From NCBI RefSeq assembly GCF_000829415.1, contig NZ_AP014637.1, positions 4,171,001-4,235,000 of the forward strand: a DNA stretch of 64,000 nucleotides, read 5' to 3'. The DNA comes from Pseudomonas sp. StFLB209 (GTDB lineage Bacteria; Pseudomonadota; Gammaproteobacteria; Pseudomonadales; Pseudomonadaceae). Below, in pieces: positions 34,273 through 43,727 of the stretch (its first letter is position 1; each line of letters begins with the position of its first letter). Below the pieces are notes generated by a model. The model was given only the letters and a program-made list of their open reading frames with translations, was not told the origin of the DNA and did no database searches. Position numbers and translations under genes: made by a program.

Positions 34273-35679
34273 ATGAGCCCTGACAGCGTCGATGTGCTGA
34301 TTATCGGCGGCGGTCTGAGTGGCAGCCTGCTGGCCATGCAGTTGCTGCGCTTGCCGGGCCGGCGACGGATCATGATTATCGAGTCACGCGCCGAACTGGG
34401 CCGTGGCGAGGCCTACAGTGCCACCGAGCTGGGGCATACCCTGAACGGCAACGCGGCACGCATGGGCGTCGAACCGGATAACCCGGATGATCTGAGCCAA
34501 TGGCTGGCCGGGCATCTGGCTGCAGGCGGCTGGCCGCAAGCCCATGCGCAGCAGCTGCCGGTGGCCGAGCTGTTCCCGCCGCGCGGGTTGTTCGGCACTT
34601 ATGTACAGCAGCGTCTGGAGCAGGCCCGGCGGCTGGGCGCCAGTCATGGTTCGACTGTCGAACACCGACGTGGCGAAGCGGTTGACCTGCAAGCGGCTGA
34701 GCAAGGCATGACGCTGACCCTCGACAACACTGACACCGTGCAAGGCCGGGTGGTGGTGTTGGCCACCGGTATGTACGCGGCGGCGCGCACCCCGCAGCAT
34801 CACAGCGAGGCGCTGGGTGCCGCCGCGCTGGATCCCTGGGGAATCGAGGCCATGCGCGGTCTCGATGCGCAATCGCGGGTGGTGATCGTCGGTTCCGGGC
34901 TGACCATGGTCGATGCCCTGGAGTCGTTGCAGCAGGCCGGGCATCGTGGCCCCATTCAGGTGATTTCACGCCACGGATTATGGCCTCATGTGCGTCGCCA
35001 GCCGCCGCAATGGCCGGACTTTCTCGCTCACGACCACAGTATCCGCAGTCCCTTGCAGTTGCTGCGCAGCCTGCGTCAGCAGTGCCGCCAGGCGATGGCC
35101 GCCGGCATTGACTGGCAGGCCCCGCTGGATACCGTGCGGGCGCATATCGGCCGCCTGTGGAGCCAGGCCAGTGATCGGCAGCGCCGGCAGTTCGTGCGGC
35201 ATGTGCGGCCCTGGTGGGAGAGCCATCACCACCGCTCGCCGCCGCAGGGAGCTGCGTTGCTGGAGCGGCTGCTGGGCGAAGGGCGTCTGGGCATACTGGC
35301 TGCGACCCTGCTGGGTGTCGAGTCACGGCCCGGTGAGCCGTTGCAGGTGCGCATTCGGCGTCGCGGCGCGACACAAGCCGAGTTCATCGGTGCTGATGCC
35401 TGGATCAACTCCAGCGGTATTCAATACGATTGGCGTCGGGTCGACCGGCCGTTGCCGCGCCAGTTGCTGGCGCGCGGCCTGGTGCGCCCCGGTCCGCTGG
35501 CGCTGGGTATCGACGCGGATCCGGGCGGCGCGGTACGCGGTGCCGACGGGCAACCCTCGGCGTGCCTGTTCGCCATGGGCCCACCGCTGCGCGGATTATG
35601 GTGGGAAAGCACTGCAGTGCCGGACGTAGCCAGTCAGGCCAAAGCGTTGGCGGCGCGTCTGGTTGAGGTGTTGGCTTAA
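34273..35679 (+). CDS. FAD/NAD(P)-binding protein
   Basis: 468 residues. The N-terminal dinucleotide fold is VDVLIIGGGLSGSLLAMQLL (GxGxxG variant GGGLSG). There is a second nucleotide motif VVIVGSGLTMVDALESL near residue 200, then a C-terminal region ending MGPPLRGLWWESTAVPD. It resembles the HI0933/hydroxyacyl-type family of FAD-NAD(P) binding proteins found next to siderophore or sulfur genes in Pseudomonas; the substrate is unknown. GGAG precedes the ATG. It is probably cotranscribed with the XRE-cupin gene. Confidence 0.82.
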   Translation: MSPDSVDVLIIGGGLSGSLLAMQLLRLPGRRRIMIIESRAELGRGEAYSATELGHTLNGNAARMGVEPDNPDDLSQWLAGHLAAGGWPQAHAQQLPVAELFPPRGLFGTYVQQRLEQARRLGASHGSTVEHRRGEAVDLQAAEQGMTLTLDNTDTVQGRVVVLATGMYAAARTPQHHSEALGAAALDPWGIEAMRGLDAQSRVVIVGSGLTMVDALESLQQAGHRGPIQVISRHGLWPHVRRQPPQWPDFLAHDHSIRSPLQLLRSLRQQCRQAMAAGIDWQAPLDTVRAHIGRLWSQASDRQRRQFVRHVRPWWESHHHRSPPQGAALLERLLGEGRLGILAATLLGVESRPGEPLQVRIRRRGATQAEFIGADAWINSSGIQYDWRRVDRPLPRQLLARGLVRPGPLALGIDADPGGAVRGADGQPSACLFAMGPPLRGLWWESTAVPDVASQAKALAARLVEVLA

Positions 35680-35704
35680 CGGCTCTGGCAGGCACCGCAG
35701 GCCC

Positions 35705-35827
35705 CTGTAAGAGCGACCTTGGTCGCGAAGACGGCGGTACATTCGCAGCAGATGCGGTGACTTTACCGGCCTGTTCACGAGCGAGCGCGTGCCCACAGGG
35801 ATCTGCGGCGCCTGGCCGAACAATATT
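35705..35827. repeat. MITE-like inverted-repeat element, copy C (left end lost)
   Basis: It starts with a REP-type block (AAGAGCGACCTTGGTCGCGA), then the shared CATTCGCAGCAGATG core. It ends with GCGCCTGGCCGAACAATATTG, whose reverse complement matches the terminal repeat of the family. The outer left terminal repeat is missing. It lies between the FAD gene stop and the soxR stop. Confidence 0.6.
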
Positions 35828-35831
35828 GAAC

Positions 35832-36290
35832 CTATGCCTGGTCCAGCAACTGCGGCCCCGCACCCTGGCTGCCCAGTTCGTCGCCCCAGTTACGCAGTGG
35901 GCAGGCCTGCATCGACAGGCAGCCGCAACCGATGCAGCCGGTGAGTTGATCACGCAATTGCGTGAGTCCCCGAATGCGCTCGTCCAGCTCAACGCGCCAT
36001 TGTTCTGAAAGTTTCTGCCAGTCAGTAGCGGTCGGCGTGCGGCCCTCGGGCAGTGCCTGTAAAGCCGCATGGATACTTGCCAGTGGCAGGCCCAGACGCT
36101 GGGCCACCTTGATCAGCGCGACACGGCGCAGCATCTCGCGGGGATAACGGCGCTGGTTACCGGCGTTGCGCTGGCTGCTGATCAGCCCTTTGCTCTCATA
36201 AAAGTGCAGCGCCGTGACCGCCACGCCGCTGCGCGCCGCCAGTTGCCCGACACTGAGCTGCTGTTGGGCCGGGGCGGGGGTCTTGTTCAT
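35832..36290 (-). CDS. soxR: Redox-sensing transcriptional activator SoxR
   Basis: 152 residues of the MerR family: winged HTH ([20 protein letters not shown], then [20 protein letters not shown]), a dimerisation helix, and the [2Fe-2S] cluster loop [12 protein letters not shown]. In Pseudomonas SoxR responds to redox-cycling compounds such as phenazines and activates a small regulon including the adjacent monooxygenase. The ATG at 36290 follows AGGAATTTGCCC; a TTG two codons earlier is less likely. It is divergent from the monooxygenase with a SoxR promoter between. Confidence 0.93.
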   Translation of the reverse strand: MNKTPAPAQQQLSVGQLAARSGVAVTALHFYESKGLISSQRNAGNQRRYPREMLRRVALIKVAQRLGLPLASIHAALQALPEGRTPTATDWQKLSEQWRVELDERIRGLTQLRDQLTGCIGCGCLSMQACPLRNWGDELGSQGAGPQLLDQA

Positions 36291-36304
36291 GGGCAAATTC
36301 CTGC

Positions 36305-36335
36305 TTGACCTAAAGTTAACTCAAGGTTTTACCCT
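36305..36335 (+). promoter_or_regulatory. SoxR-type promoter with 19-bp spacer and SoxR box
   Basis: A -35 TTGACC (36305-36310), a 19-bp spacer and a weak -10 TACCCT (36330-36335). The long spacer carries CCTAAAGTTAACTCAAGG (36309-36326), an imperfect palindrome very close to the known SoxR box CCTCAAGTTAACTTGAGG. MerR-family activators work on such overlong spacers. Confidence 0.85.
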
Positions 36336-36377
36336 GCGCAGCCATTACCCGCAATCATCGCGCTCAGGGAGATGCCT

Positions 36378-36695
36378 ATGCATGGCTACAGTCAACTCGT
36401 CGAATTCAGCGTCGAAGCTACTCAGCAATCAGCGCTGGTCACTGCCCTGGCACACGTGGATCAGCAGTACACCAGCAGTTGCCCCGGATTCATGGGGGCG
36501 AGTGTGCAGGCCAGCGAAGATGGCAGGCGGGTGCTGCATCAGGTGCTCTGGCAATCACGGCAGGCCTGTGAGGCGGCATTGTCAGCGATCGAATCCAGCG
36601 TGTATGACCTCAGCGGCCTGATTCGCCTGCATCGGGTCCGGGCGGCGAGCTTCGGCAGTTATCAGGTGCTTAATCACGTGCCGCCTCGCGTTTGA
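36378..36695 (+). CDS. Antibiotic biosynthesis monooxygenase-domain protein (SoxR target)
   Basis: 105-residue ferredoxin-like ABM fold (HGYSQLVEFSVEATQQSALV, then SCPGFMGASVQASEDGRRVL). It corresponds in position and type to P. aeruginosa PA2274, a SoxR-activated gene next to soxR. It probably oxidises or protects against quinone-like or phenazine-like compounds; the substrate is unproven. AGGGAG abuts an ATG at 36372, so the ATG at 36378 with 6-nt spacing is preferred. It ends 2 bp from the convergent sfnR. Confidence 0.82.
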   Translation: MHGYSQLVEFSVEATQQSALVTALAHVDQQYTSSCPGFMGASVQASEDGRRVLHQVLWQSRQACEAALSAIESSVYDLSGLIRLHRVRAASFGSYQVLNHVPPRV

Positions 36696-36697
36696 TT

Positions 36698-37795
36698 TCA
36701 GACCGACAGGTTCAATACCCGATCGCCTTGTCGATACTGGCCGACCCGGCGTTTGTTGACGGTCAGTTCGCCCAGGCGAATCAGGTGGCTGCGGGTCACA
36801 TTGCGGGTCAGGCCCAGCAGATTTGCGGTATGCACCTGGTTTTGATGACAGAAGCGGTAGGCCGCACGCAGCAGGGCATCTTCGACCTTTTCATGCAGCG
36901 CGCCGGCCTGATCCTCGAACAGTTTGGCAAAGGCCTGAGCCAGCAACTGCTCGGTCGTCAGATCGTTTGCCGCGCTTGCCGAAGGGTTCGCTGGCGGTGC
37001 GGGCTGGCGCTGCGAGAGGTGCAGGTCGTCGGCTTCGAGCAGGCCGTTACGACACACCAGCAGGCTGTGATGAATCACGTTTTCCAGTTCGCGGATATTG
37101 CCTGGCCATGGGTGTTGCCTGAGTTTGAGTTCGGCTGCGCGGGCGAGCCGTGCCGGTGCATGACCGAGGCGTCGGCAGTAGCTTTCGATGAAGTGCCGGG
37201 CCAGCGGCAAAATGTCCAATGGCCGCTCACGCAAGGGTTTCAGGACCAGGCTCACCACGCTCAACCGATAGAACAGGTCTTCACGAAACTGCCCGGCGCT
37301 GATGGCGTGGTCCAGTTGCACATTGGTGGCCGCCAGCACCCGCACGTCGATAGGCTGGCTCTTGCGTGAGCCTAGCCGCACCACTTCGCGCTCTTGCAGG
37401 ACGCGCAGCAGCTTGACCTGCAGGGCCACTGGCAAGTCGCCGATTTCGTCGAGAAACAAGGTGCCGCCGTTGGCCGCTTCGAACCAGCCGGGTTTGGCCG
37501 CGTGGGCGCCGGTGAAGGCGCCTTTTTCGTGGCCGAACAGCTCGGCCTCGACCAAGGACGCGGACAGCGCCCCACAGTTGACCGCTACAAAGGGTCCTGC
37601 ACTGCGGCTACTGAGGGCGTGGATCTGCCGGGCGACCAGTTCCTTGCCGGTCCCGGTGGCGCCGATGATCAAGACACTGGCGTCACTGGGTGCGACCTGG
37701 CGGACATGCCCGAGCAAGGCCTGCGAGGACGGGTCTTCGAACACCAGCGGCGGCGCAGGCAGCGCACGGTCACGCAGCGGCACGGCCATGCTCAC
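36698..37795 (-). CDS. sfnR: Sigma-54-dependent activator SfnR
   Basis: 365 residues: a short N-terminus without receiver domain, an AAA+ domain with Walker A GATGTGKE, the sigma-54 contact EKGAFTGA, Walker [12 protein letters not shown], and a C-terminal HTH ([20 protein letters not shown]). The size and lack of a sensor match SfnR, which activates organosulfur (dimethyl sulfone/methanesulfonate) genes under sulfate limitation through CysB-controlled expression. It overlaps msuD by 4 bp, so it is made with the enzyme. The usual msuE and sfnG partners are not in the window. Confidence 0.85.
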   Translation of the reverse strand: MSMAVPLRDRALPAPPLVFEDPSSQALLGHVRQVAPSDASVLIIGATGTGKELVARQIHALSSRSAGPFVAVNCGALSASLVEAELFGHEKGAFTGAHAAKPGWFEAANGGTLFLDEIGDLPVALQVKLLRVLQEREVVRLGSRKSQPIDVRVLAATNVQLDHAISAGQFREDLFYRLSVVSLVLKPLRERPLDILPLARHFIESYCRRLGHAPARLARAAELKLRQHPWPGNIRELENVIHHSLLVCRNGLLEADDLHLSQRQPAPPANPSASAANDLTTEQLLAQAFAKLFEDQAGALHEKVEDALLRAAYRFCHQNQVHTANLLGLTRNVTRSHLIRLGELTVNKRRVGQYRQGDRVLNLSV

Positions 37796-38934
37796 TTCGC
37801 CTGCTGTGGCGGCAGGTCATTGGCGATCATCTCGCCGAACGGCCCGGTCAAATTGGTCACCCCACGCCCGGCCAGGCTGGCGTAGGGCTCGGGCAGCAGC
37901 GGGAACACCAGTTCAGCGAAGCGGTAGGCTTCTTCCAGGTGCGGGTAGCCGGAGAAAATGAAACTGTCGATGCCCAGGTCTGCGTATTCCTTGATCCGTG
38001 CTGCCACCTCTTGTGGATTGCCGACCAGTGCGGTGCCGGCGCCGCCGCGCACCAGGCCAACCCCGGCCCACAGGTTCGGGGCGATTTCCAGATTGTCGCG
38101 CTGGCCATCGTGCAGCGCCGCCATGCGCCGCTGGCCTTCGGAATCAAAACGCGAGAAGGATTTTTGCGCGGCGGCGATGGTTTCGTCACTGATCGGCTCG
38201 ATCAGGCTGGCAGCGGCTTGCCAGGCCGCTTCGCTGGTTTCCCGGACAATCACGTGCAAACGAATCCCGAACTTCACGGTACGCCCCTTGCGCGCTGCAC
38301 GCTCACGCACATCGGCCAGCTTGGCGGCGACCGCAGCGGGGGGTTCACCCCAGGTCAGGTATACGTCGACCTGCTCGGCTGCCAGGTCATGGGCTGCGTC
38401 GGAAGAACCACCGAAATACAGCGGCGGGTAGGGCTGTTGCAGCGGTGGATACAGTGCCTTGGCATTTTCCACATGCAGATGTTTGCCCTTGAAGTCCACC
38501 GCCTCACCCTGCAACACCCGGCGCCAGATCTGGAGAAATTCGTCGGTGACTTCATAGCGTTCGCTATGGCTCAGATGAATGCCATCGCCGCGGTTCTCGT
38601 CCGGGTCGCCACCGGTGACCACATTGATCAGCAGCCGGCCGCCTGACAACCGGTCCAGAGTCGCAGCCATGCGCGCCGAGACCGTCGGCGAGATGATCCC
38701 CGGACGAATCGCCACCAGATAACGCAGGCGTTGGGTCAAGGGGGCCAGTGCCGAAGCCACTACCCAGGAGTCTTCGCAAGAACGGCCGGTAGGAATCAGC
38801 ACCCCGTAGTAGCCCAGATCGTCAGCCGCCTGCGCGACTTGCTTGAGGTAGTTGAGCGTCACCGGGCGCGCGCCTTTGGTGGTGCCCAGATAGTGGCCGT
38901 CGCCATGGGTGGGGAGAAACCAGAAAACGTTCAT
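37792..38934 (-). CDS. msuD: FMNH2-dependent alkanesulfonate monooxygenase (MsuD/SsuD type)
   Basis: 380-residue bacterial luciferase-like flavin monooxygenase ([46 protein letters not shown]). It releases sulfite from alkanesulfonates using FMNH2 from a separate reductase. The first lines and the linkage to sfnR favour the methanesulfonate enzyme MsuD, but SsuD cannot be excluded. No flavin reductase (msuE/ssuE) or ABC transporter lies nearby, so these must be supplied from elsewhere. Confidence 0.83.
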   Translation of the reverse strand: MNVFWFLPTHGDGHYLGTTKGARPVTLNYLKQVAQAADDLGYYGVLIPTGRSCEDSWVVASALAPLTQRLRYLVAIRPGIISPTVSARMAATLDRLSGGRLLINVVTGGDPDENRGDGIHLSHSERYEVTDEFLQIWRRVLQGEAVDFKGKHLHVENAKALYPPLQQPYPPLYFGGSSDAAHDLAAEQVDVYLTWGEPPAAVAAKLADVRERAARKGRTVKFGIRLHVIVRETSEAAWQAAASLIEPISDETIAAAQKSFSRFDSEGQRRMAALHDGQRDNLEIAPNLWAGVGLVRGGAGTALVGNPQEVAARIKEYADLGIDSFIFSGYPHLEEAYRFAELVFPLLPEPYASLAGRGVTNLTGPFGEMIANDLPPQQAK

Positions 38935-39036
38935 AGCAGTCCTTCAGAGGCTGGGGTCGACCAATGGGTACTGTTGGCTGGCAGACAGTGGGTCAACAGA
39001 GCAGGGATCACCCAGTCTTTATACGGATGTATTTTT

Positions 39037-39058
39037 ATTCCTCAAAATATCTTGGAAT
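39037..39058. promoter_or_regulatory. Inverted repeat in the msuD-ku intergenic region
   Basis: ATTCC-N12-GGAAT lies in an A+T-rich stretch (39020-39090) of the 293-bp divergent region between msuD and ku. It could bind a LysR-type regulator such as CysB, which is expected to control sulfonate genes; this is unproven. No clean sigma-54 (GG-N10-GC) promoter was found. Confidence 0.3.
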
Positions 39059-39227
39059 CATATTTTTATCTCTATATGGAATATATGGCGTTTTGAATGT
39101 TTTCTGGCTACTGACTGAACCGGGCACTGTTGCTGGAGCAACAGCCAGTTGGGGCGTTGGTCTCACAGGTGAAACTTTGCTGTTCGCCGGGCAGTCACCT
39201 CTGAACCAACGCGTGGGGAACAGGACA

Positions 39228-40127
39228 ATGGCAAGGGCAATCTGGAAGGGCGCGATCAGCTTCGGTCTGGTGCATATCCCGGTGGCACTGGTGTCAGCCA
39301 CCAGCAGCGAGGGCGTGGATTTCGACTGGCTCGACAAGCGCAGCATGGACCCGGTGGGCTACAAACGGGTCAACAAGGTGACCGGTAAAGAGGTCAGCGC
39401 AGAAAACATTGTCAAGGGCGTGGAGTATCAGAAAGACCGCTACGTGGTGCTCAGCGAGGAGGAAATTCGCGCCGCCCATCCCGAGGCGACCCAGACCATC
39501 GACATCTTTGGCTTTGTCGACAGCCAGCAGATTCCCTTGCAGCACATTGATACGCCTTATTACCTGGCGCCGGTGCAACGTGGTGAAAAGGTCTACGCCT
39601 TGCTGCGTGAGACCCTGCATACCAGCAACAAGGTGGCCTTGGCCAATGTGGTGCTGCACACCCGCGAGCATTTGGCGGCATTGATGCCGTTGGCTTCGGC
39701 GCTGGTGCTGGTATTGCTGCGTTGGCCGGAGCAGGTGCGTGATATGGATGAGACGCTGCAACTGAGCGAGGCGGTGACGGACGTCAAACTGAGTAAAGGC
39801 GAGCGGGATATGGCGAAAAAGCTGGTCAAGGACATGAGTGTCGACTGGCGGCCCGAGGACTACCGCGACACTTTTCAGGACAAGATCATGGCGTTGGTCA
39901 AGACCAAGGCCAAGCGCGGCAAATTGGAAGCCGTGGGTGGGCAAAGCCCGGATCCTGAGCGCAAACAGGCGGACGTGATTGACCTCACCGAGTTGCTGCG
40001 CCAGAGCTTGGCCGGCCAGAGCAGCCCGCGCAAGACCAAGGCGTCAGCCAGGACTTCGGCCAAGCCTGCCGCCAAGTCCGGTGAGGCCAAACCGGCAAGC
40101 CCTGGCAAACGCCGCCGCGCCGGGTAG
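39228..40127 (+). CDS. ku: Non-homologous end-joining protein Ku
   Basis: 299 residues: the bacterial Ku core (MARAIWKGAISFGLVHIPVA, KVALANVVLHTREHLAALMP) forms the DNA-end-threading ring. A Lys/Ala/Ser-rich tail after about residue 255 (PRKTKASARTSAKPAAKSGE) is typical of Ku C-termini that recruit LigD and bind DNA. The ATG at 39228 after CAGGACA starts the family sequence; the frame is open much further upstream without similarity. It is 19 bp before ligD, forming a two-gene NHEJ operon. Confidence 0.95.
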   Translation: MARAIWKGAISFGLVHIPVALVSATSSEGVDFDWLDKRSMDPVGYKRVNKVTGKEVSAENIVKGVEYQKDRYVVLSEEEIRAAHPEATQTIDIFGFVDSQQIPLQHIDTPYYLAPVQRGEKVYALLRETLHTSNKVALANVVLHTREHLAALMPLASALVLVLLRWPEQVRDMDETLQLSEAVTDVKLSKGERDMAKKLVKDMSVDWRPEDYRDTFQDKIMALVKTKAKRGKLEAVGGQSPDPERKQADVIDLTELLRQSLAGQSSPRKTKASARTSAKPAAKSGEAKPASPGKRRRAG

Positions 40128-40146
40128 TGATTGAAGGAGTCGCCAG

Positions 40147-42645
40147 ATGGTCAGCGAGTACACCCGCAAGCGCCGTTTCGATATCACCCGCGAACCGCCA
40201 GAGACCGGCACCCGCAGCAAGCGCAAGGCCGCTGGAGAGGCGCTTAGCTTTGCGATCCAGAAGCACGACGCCAGTCACTTGCACTACGACTTGCGTCTTG
40301 AACTGGACGGTACTCTGAAAAGCTGGGCGGTACCCAAAGGCCCGAGCCTGGACCCGGCACACAAGCGCCTGGCAGTGCAGGTCGAAGACCACCCGCTGGC
40401 GTACGCCAGCTTTGAAGGGCGTATTCCCGAAGGGCAGTATGGTGCCGGTGAGGTCATTGTCTGGGATCGCGGTATCTGGCAGCCGCACGGTGATCCGCGC
40501 AAGGGGTATGAAGCTGGCAAGCTGGAATTCACCCTGATCGGGGAAAAACTCAATGGCGAGTGGGCGTTAGTGCGCACCCGGCTCAAGGGCAGCGGGAATC
40601 GCAAGCAATGGCTGCTGATCAAGCGCAGCGACGATGCGGCGCGGCCGGTCGATGAATTTGATATCACCGTCGAGCGCCCCGACAGTGTCTTGAGTGACGC
40701 CACCCTCAGCCGAACCCGGCCGGCCAGGCCTGAGCAGCCGAAAAAAAACACAGCCTTTGTACACACGTTGAGCCCGCAACTGGCCACCCTGATCGACCGA
40801 CCGCCGCCCGGCGACTGGCTGTATGAGATCAAGTACGACGGCTATCGCATCCTGACCTGCATCCACGCCGGTGAAGTGCGCCTGCTGAGTCGTACCGGCA
40901 ATGACTGGACAGCACGGATGCAAAGGCTTGCCAAGGCGCTGGCCAGGCTGGGGCTTGAAGACAGCTGGCTCGACGGCGAGGTGGTGGTTCTCGATCGTGA
41001 CGGCTTGCCGGATTTTCAGGCGTTGCAACGGGCATTTGATGAGCACAGCGATGCACAGATCGTTTACTACCTGTTTGATGCGCCCTGGCTCAATGGCGAT
41101 GACCTGCGCAAGCAGCCGCTGCAAGCGCGGCGTGAGGCTCTGGCCCAAGTGCTTGAAGGTCAGCGCAGCAAATTGATCAGATTCTCCGCAGGCTTTGCCG
41201 CCAGTCATCACGACATTGTCGAGAGTGCAAGGGCCATGGGCCTGGAAGGGGTCATTGGCAAACGTGCTGGCAGTCTCTACCAGGGCAAGCGCAGTGCTGA
41301 CTGGATCAAGCTCAAATGCCGTCTGGCTCAGGAGTTTGTGATCGTCGGCTACACACCGCCCGAGGGTAGCCGTAGTGGTTTCGGCGCGTTGTTGCTGGCG
41401 GTCAATGATGCCAGGGCGGCAGGATTGGTGTACGCCGGGCGGGTCGGCAGCGGCTTTGACGGCAAGACGCTGCGCCAGCTCAAGCAACAGCTTGATGCAT
41501 TGCAGCGTGACAGCTCGCCGTTATGCAAGCCGCTCAGTCGTGAGTTGAGCCGCGATGTGCACTGGGTTGAACCGCAGCTGGTCGCCGAGGTGCAGTTTGC
41601 CGAATGGACCCGAGATGCGCTTTTGCGTCAGGCCTCGTTCATCGGCTTGCGTACCGATAAGCCGGCGGCGCAGGTGCTGCGTGAGGTCGCCCGCCGAGCA
41701 GCTCTGCCGTTGGTGGATGAGGCGCAGCCGGACTCCTCAGAGCAGGCCACTAAAGCCTGCGTCGCCGGCGTCGCGATCAGTCACCCTGAACGGGTCATTG
41801 ATCCGCAAAGCGGCGTCAGCAAGGCCGTTCTGGCGCAGTTCTATCTGGCCATTGCCGACCGGCTGCTGGCTGAGCTGAGCAAACGTCCGGTCGCGTTGCT
41901 GCGTTGCCCGCAAGGCATCGAGGGCGAGCAATTTTTCCAGAAACATGCCCAGCGCTTGAGCATCCCGAATATCACTCAACTTGACGCGTCTCTGGACCCC
42001 GGTCATGCGCCGCTGCTGCAGATCGATAACCGGGCAGCGCTGGCCGGTGTGGTGCAGATGGGGGGAGTCGAGTTGCATACCTGGGGCGCTACCAGTGACC
42101 GGATTGAAACTCCGGACCGGCTGATCTTCGATCTCGATCCCGATCCGGCGCTGCCGTGGTGCAGCATGATCGAGGCCACCCAGATGCTCCTGGCGGTGCT
42201 CGATGAGCTGGGCCTGCAGGCCTTTCTGAAAACCAGCGGCGGCAAGGGCATGCACCTCATTGTGCCGCTGGCCCGGCACACCGGTTGGGATCAGGTGAAG
42301 CGCTTTGGCAAGGCGGTCGCCGAATTCATGAGTCGCCAGTTGCCCGAACGCTTCAGCGCTACGGCCGGCCCACAGAACCGGGTCGGGCGGATCTTTATTG
42401 ACTATCTGCGCAATACCCGCGGCGGCACTACGGTGTCGGCCTGGTCAGTGCGCGCCCGACCTGGCCTGCCCGTGTCAGTGCCTGTCGGTCGCGATGAACT
42501 GGCGACCCTGAGCTCGGCCCGGCAATGGCACGTCGGCAACCTGGCGGAGCACTTGCGCGATCTGGACGAAGATCCATGGGCGGGCTATCACAATCGCCAG
42601 CGCATTACTCAGGCGATGTGGCGACAGTTGGGTATTGATGATTGA
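40147..42645 (+). CDS. ligD: Multifunctional DNA ligase D
   Basis: 832 residues, three modules in the Pseudomonas order. First is a 3'-phosphoesterase (about 1-165; metal residues H40, H46, D48 in KHDASHLHYD and H82). Second is an ATP-dependent ligase (about 205-500; adenylated K229 in EIKYDGYR, motif V DWIKLKC). Third is a primase-type polymerase (about 545-830; D662 and D664 in FDLDPDP). With Ku it repairs double-strand breaks in stationary cells, adding ribonucleotides and sealing ends. All key residues are present. KRKAAGEALSF near residue 25 is a likely basic linker. Confidence 0.97.
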   Translation: MVSEYTRKRRFDITREPPETGTRSKRKAAGEALSFAIQKHDASHLHYDLRLELDGTLKSWAVPKGPSLDPAHKRLAVQVEDHPLAYASFEGRIPEGQYGAGEVIVWDRGIWQPHGDPRKGYEAGKLEFTLIGEKLNGEWALVRTRLKGSGNRKQWLLIKRSDDAARPVDEFDITVERPDSVLSDATLSRTRPARPEQPKKNTAFVHTLSPQLATLIDRPPPGDWLYEIKYDGYRILTCIHAGEVRLLSRTGNDWTARMQRLAKALARLGLEDSWLDGEVVVLDRDGLPDFQALQRAFDEHSDAQIVYYLFDAPWLNGDDLRKQPLQARREALAQVLEGQRSKLIRFSAGFAASHHDIVESARAMGLEGVIGKRAGSLYQGKRSADWIKLKCRLAQEFVIVGYTPPEGSRSGFGALLLAVNDARAAGLVYAGRVGSGFDGKTLRQLKQQLDALQRDSSPLCKPLSRELSRDVHWVEPQLVAEVQFAEWTRDALLRQASFIGLRTDKPAAQVLREVARRAALPLVDEAQPDSSEQATKACVAGVAISHPERVIDPQSGVSKAVLAQFYLAIADRLLAELSKRPVALLRCPQGIEGEQFFQKHAQRLSIPNITQLDASLDPGHAPLLQIDNRAALAGVVQMGGVELHTWGATSDRIETPDRLIFDLDPDPALPWCSMIEATQMLLAVLDELGLQAFLKTSGGKGMHLIVPLARHTGWDQVKRFGKAVAEFMSRQLPERFSATAGPQNRVGRIFIDYLRNTRGGTTVSAWSVRARPGLPVSVPVGRDELATLSSARQWHVGNLAEHLRDLDEDPWAGYHNRQRITQAMWRQLGIDD

Positions 42646-42746
42646 GCTTACGATTCGCGGTTGCCGCGTGCGGGTCTAGGCTTATGGTTTTGCTTGCCCG
42701 GCGCTGAGCGTTCAGCGCGGGTGCGTCACATACAAGGAGAATCCGC

Positions 42747-43715
42747 ATGACGCCATCCTCATGCCTGACCCGTCGCCGTCTGCTGGCGCTGGCCGCTGGC
42801 ACTGCCGCAGCCCTGAGCCTTGATTCGGCCAGCGGTGCTCAGCAGCCGGTCATGCAGCCTGTCACCGATTTTTCCGCCAAGCTTCCAGGAGACCGCACCA
42901 TGCAGACTCGTGCAATCCCTTCAAGCAACGAGCCTTTGCCGGTGATCGGCGTGGGTACCTATCGCGGCTTCGACGTCGCCACGTCAAGCCCGGCCTATAA
43001 ACAATTGCGTAGCGTACTCGATGCGCTGTTCGCCGCCGGTGGCACCGTGATCGACAGCTCGCCCATGTATGGTCGGGCCGAGCAGACCACTGGCGAACTG
43101 CTGTCTATCCACGAGCCGCGCTCGCCGGCTTTTCTGGCCACCAAGGTATGGACCCGCGGCCGCAAGGAGGGCATTGCACAGATGGAGGAATCATTGCGTC
43201 TGTTGCAGACCGAGCGCATCGACCTGATGCAGATTCACAATCTGGTCGACTGGCAGACCCATTTGCCGGTGCTGCGTGACTGGAAAGCGCAGGGGCGGAT
43301 TCGCTATGTCGGCATCAGCCACTACACCTCGTCGGCCTACGATCAGGTCGAGGCGGTGCTCAAGACTGAACAGCTGGATTTCCTCCAGATCAACTATGCA
43401 TTGGATGATCGCGCGGCCGAAGCCCGGCTGTTGCCGCTGTGCCGGGAGCGTGGGGTGGCGGTGATCTGCAACCGGCCGTTTGGCGGTGGCGGGCTGTTGT
43501 CGCGGCTCAAGGATAAGCCGCTGCCCGGCTGGGCGGCGCAGGTGGAGGCCAGCAGTTGGGCACAACTGGCGCTCAAGTTCCTGCTCGCCCACCCGGCGGT
43601 CACCTGTGTGATCCCCGGCACCGGCAACCCGAAATACATGGCCGATAACGCCGGTGCAGGTTTCGGCCCGACCCTGACCGATGCCCAGCGCCAGCAGTTG
43701 ATCGCCCTGATCTAA
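42747..43715 (+). CDS. Tat-exported aldo/keto reductase
   Basis: 322 residues. The N-terminus has a twin-arginine signal (LTRRRLLALAAGTAAALSL), then an AKR barrel (PVIGVGTYRGFD, VIDSSPMYGRAE with the catalytic-type Tyr, KVWTRGRKEG, LMQIHNLVDW). Oxidoreductases with bound NADP are folded in the cytoplasm before Tat export, so a periplasmic location is likely. An internal ATG at 42900 would give a cytoplasmic form. AAGGAGA precedes the first ATG. The substrate is unknown. It follows ligD by 101 bp but has its own ribosome site and is probably independent. Confidence 0.85.
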   Translation: MTPSSCLTRRRLLALAAGTAAALSLDSASGAQQPVMQPVTDFSAKLPGDRTMQTRAIPSSNEPLPVIGVGTYRGFDVATSSPAYKQLRSVLDALFAAGGTVIDSSPMYGRAEQTTGELLSIHEPRSPAFLATKVWTRGRKEGIAQMEESLRLLQTERIDLMQIHNLVDWQTHLPVLRDWKAQGRIRYVGISHYTSSAYDQVEAVLKTEQLDFLQINYALDDRAAEARLLPLCRERGVAVICNRPFGGGGLLSRLKDKPLPGWAAQVEASSWAQLALKFLLAHPAVTCVIPGTGNPKYMADNAGAGFGPTLTDAQRQQLIALI

Positions 43716-43727
43716 GGGGCCCTGGCG

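Noticed and set aside
38935..39227. Sigma-54 promoter for msuD
   Set aside because: The best candidate (CTGGGTGATCCCTGC on the minus strand) has GG and GC one base too close.
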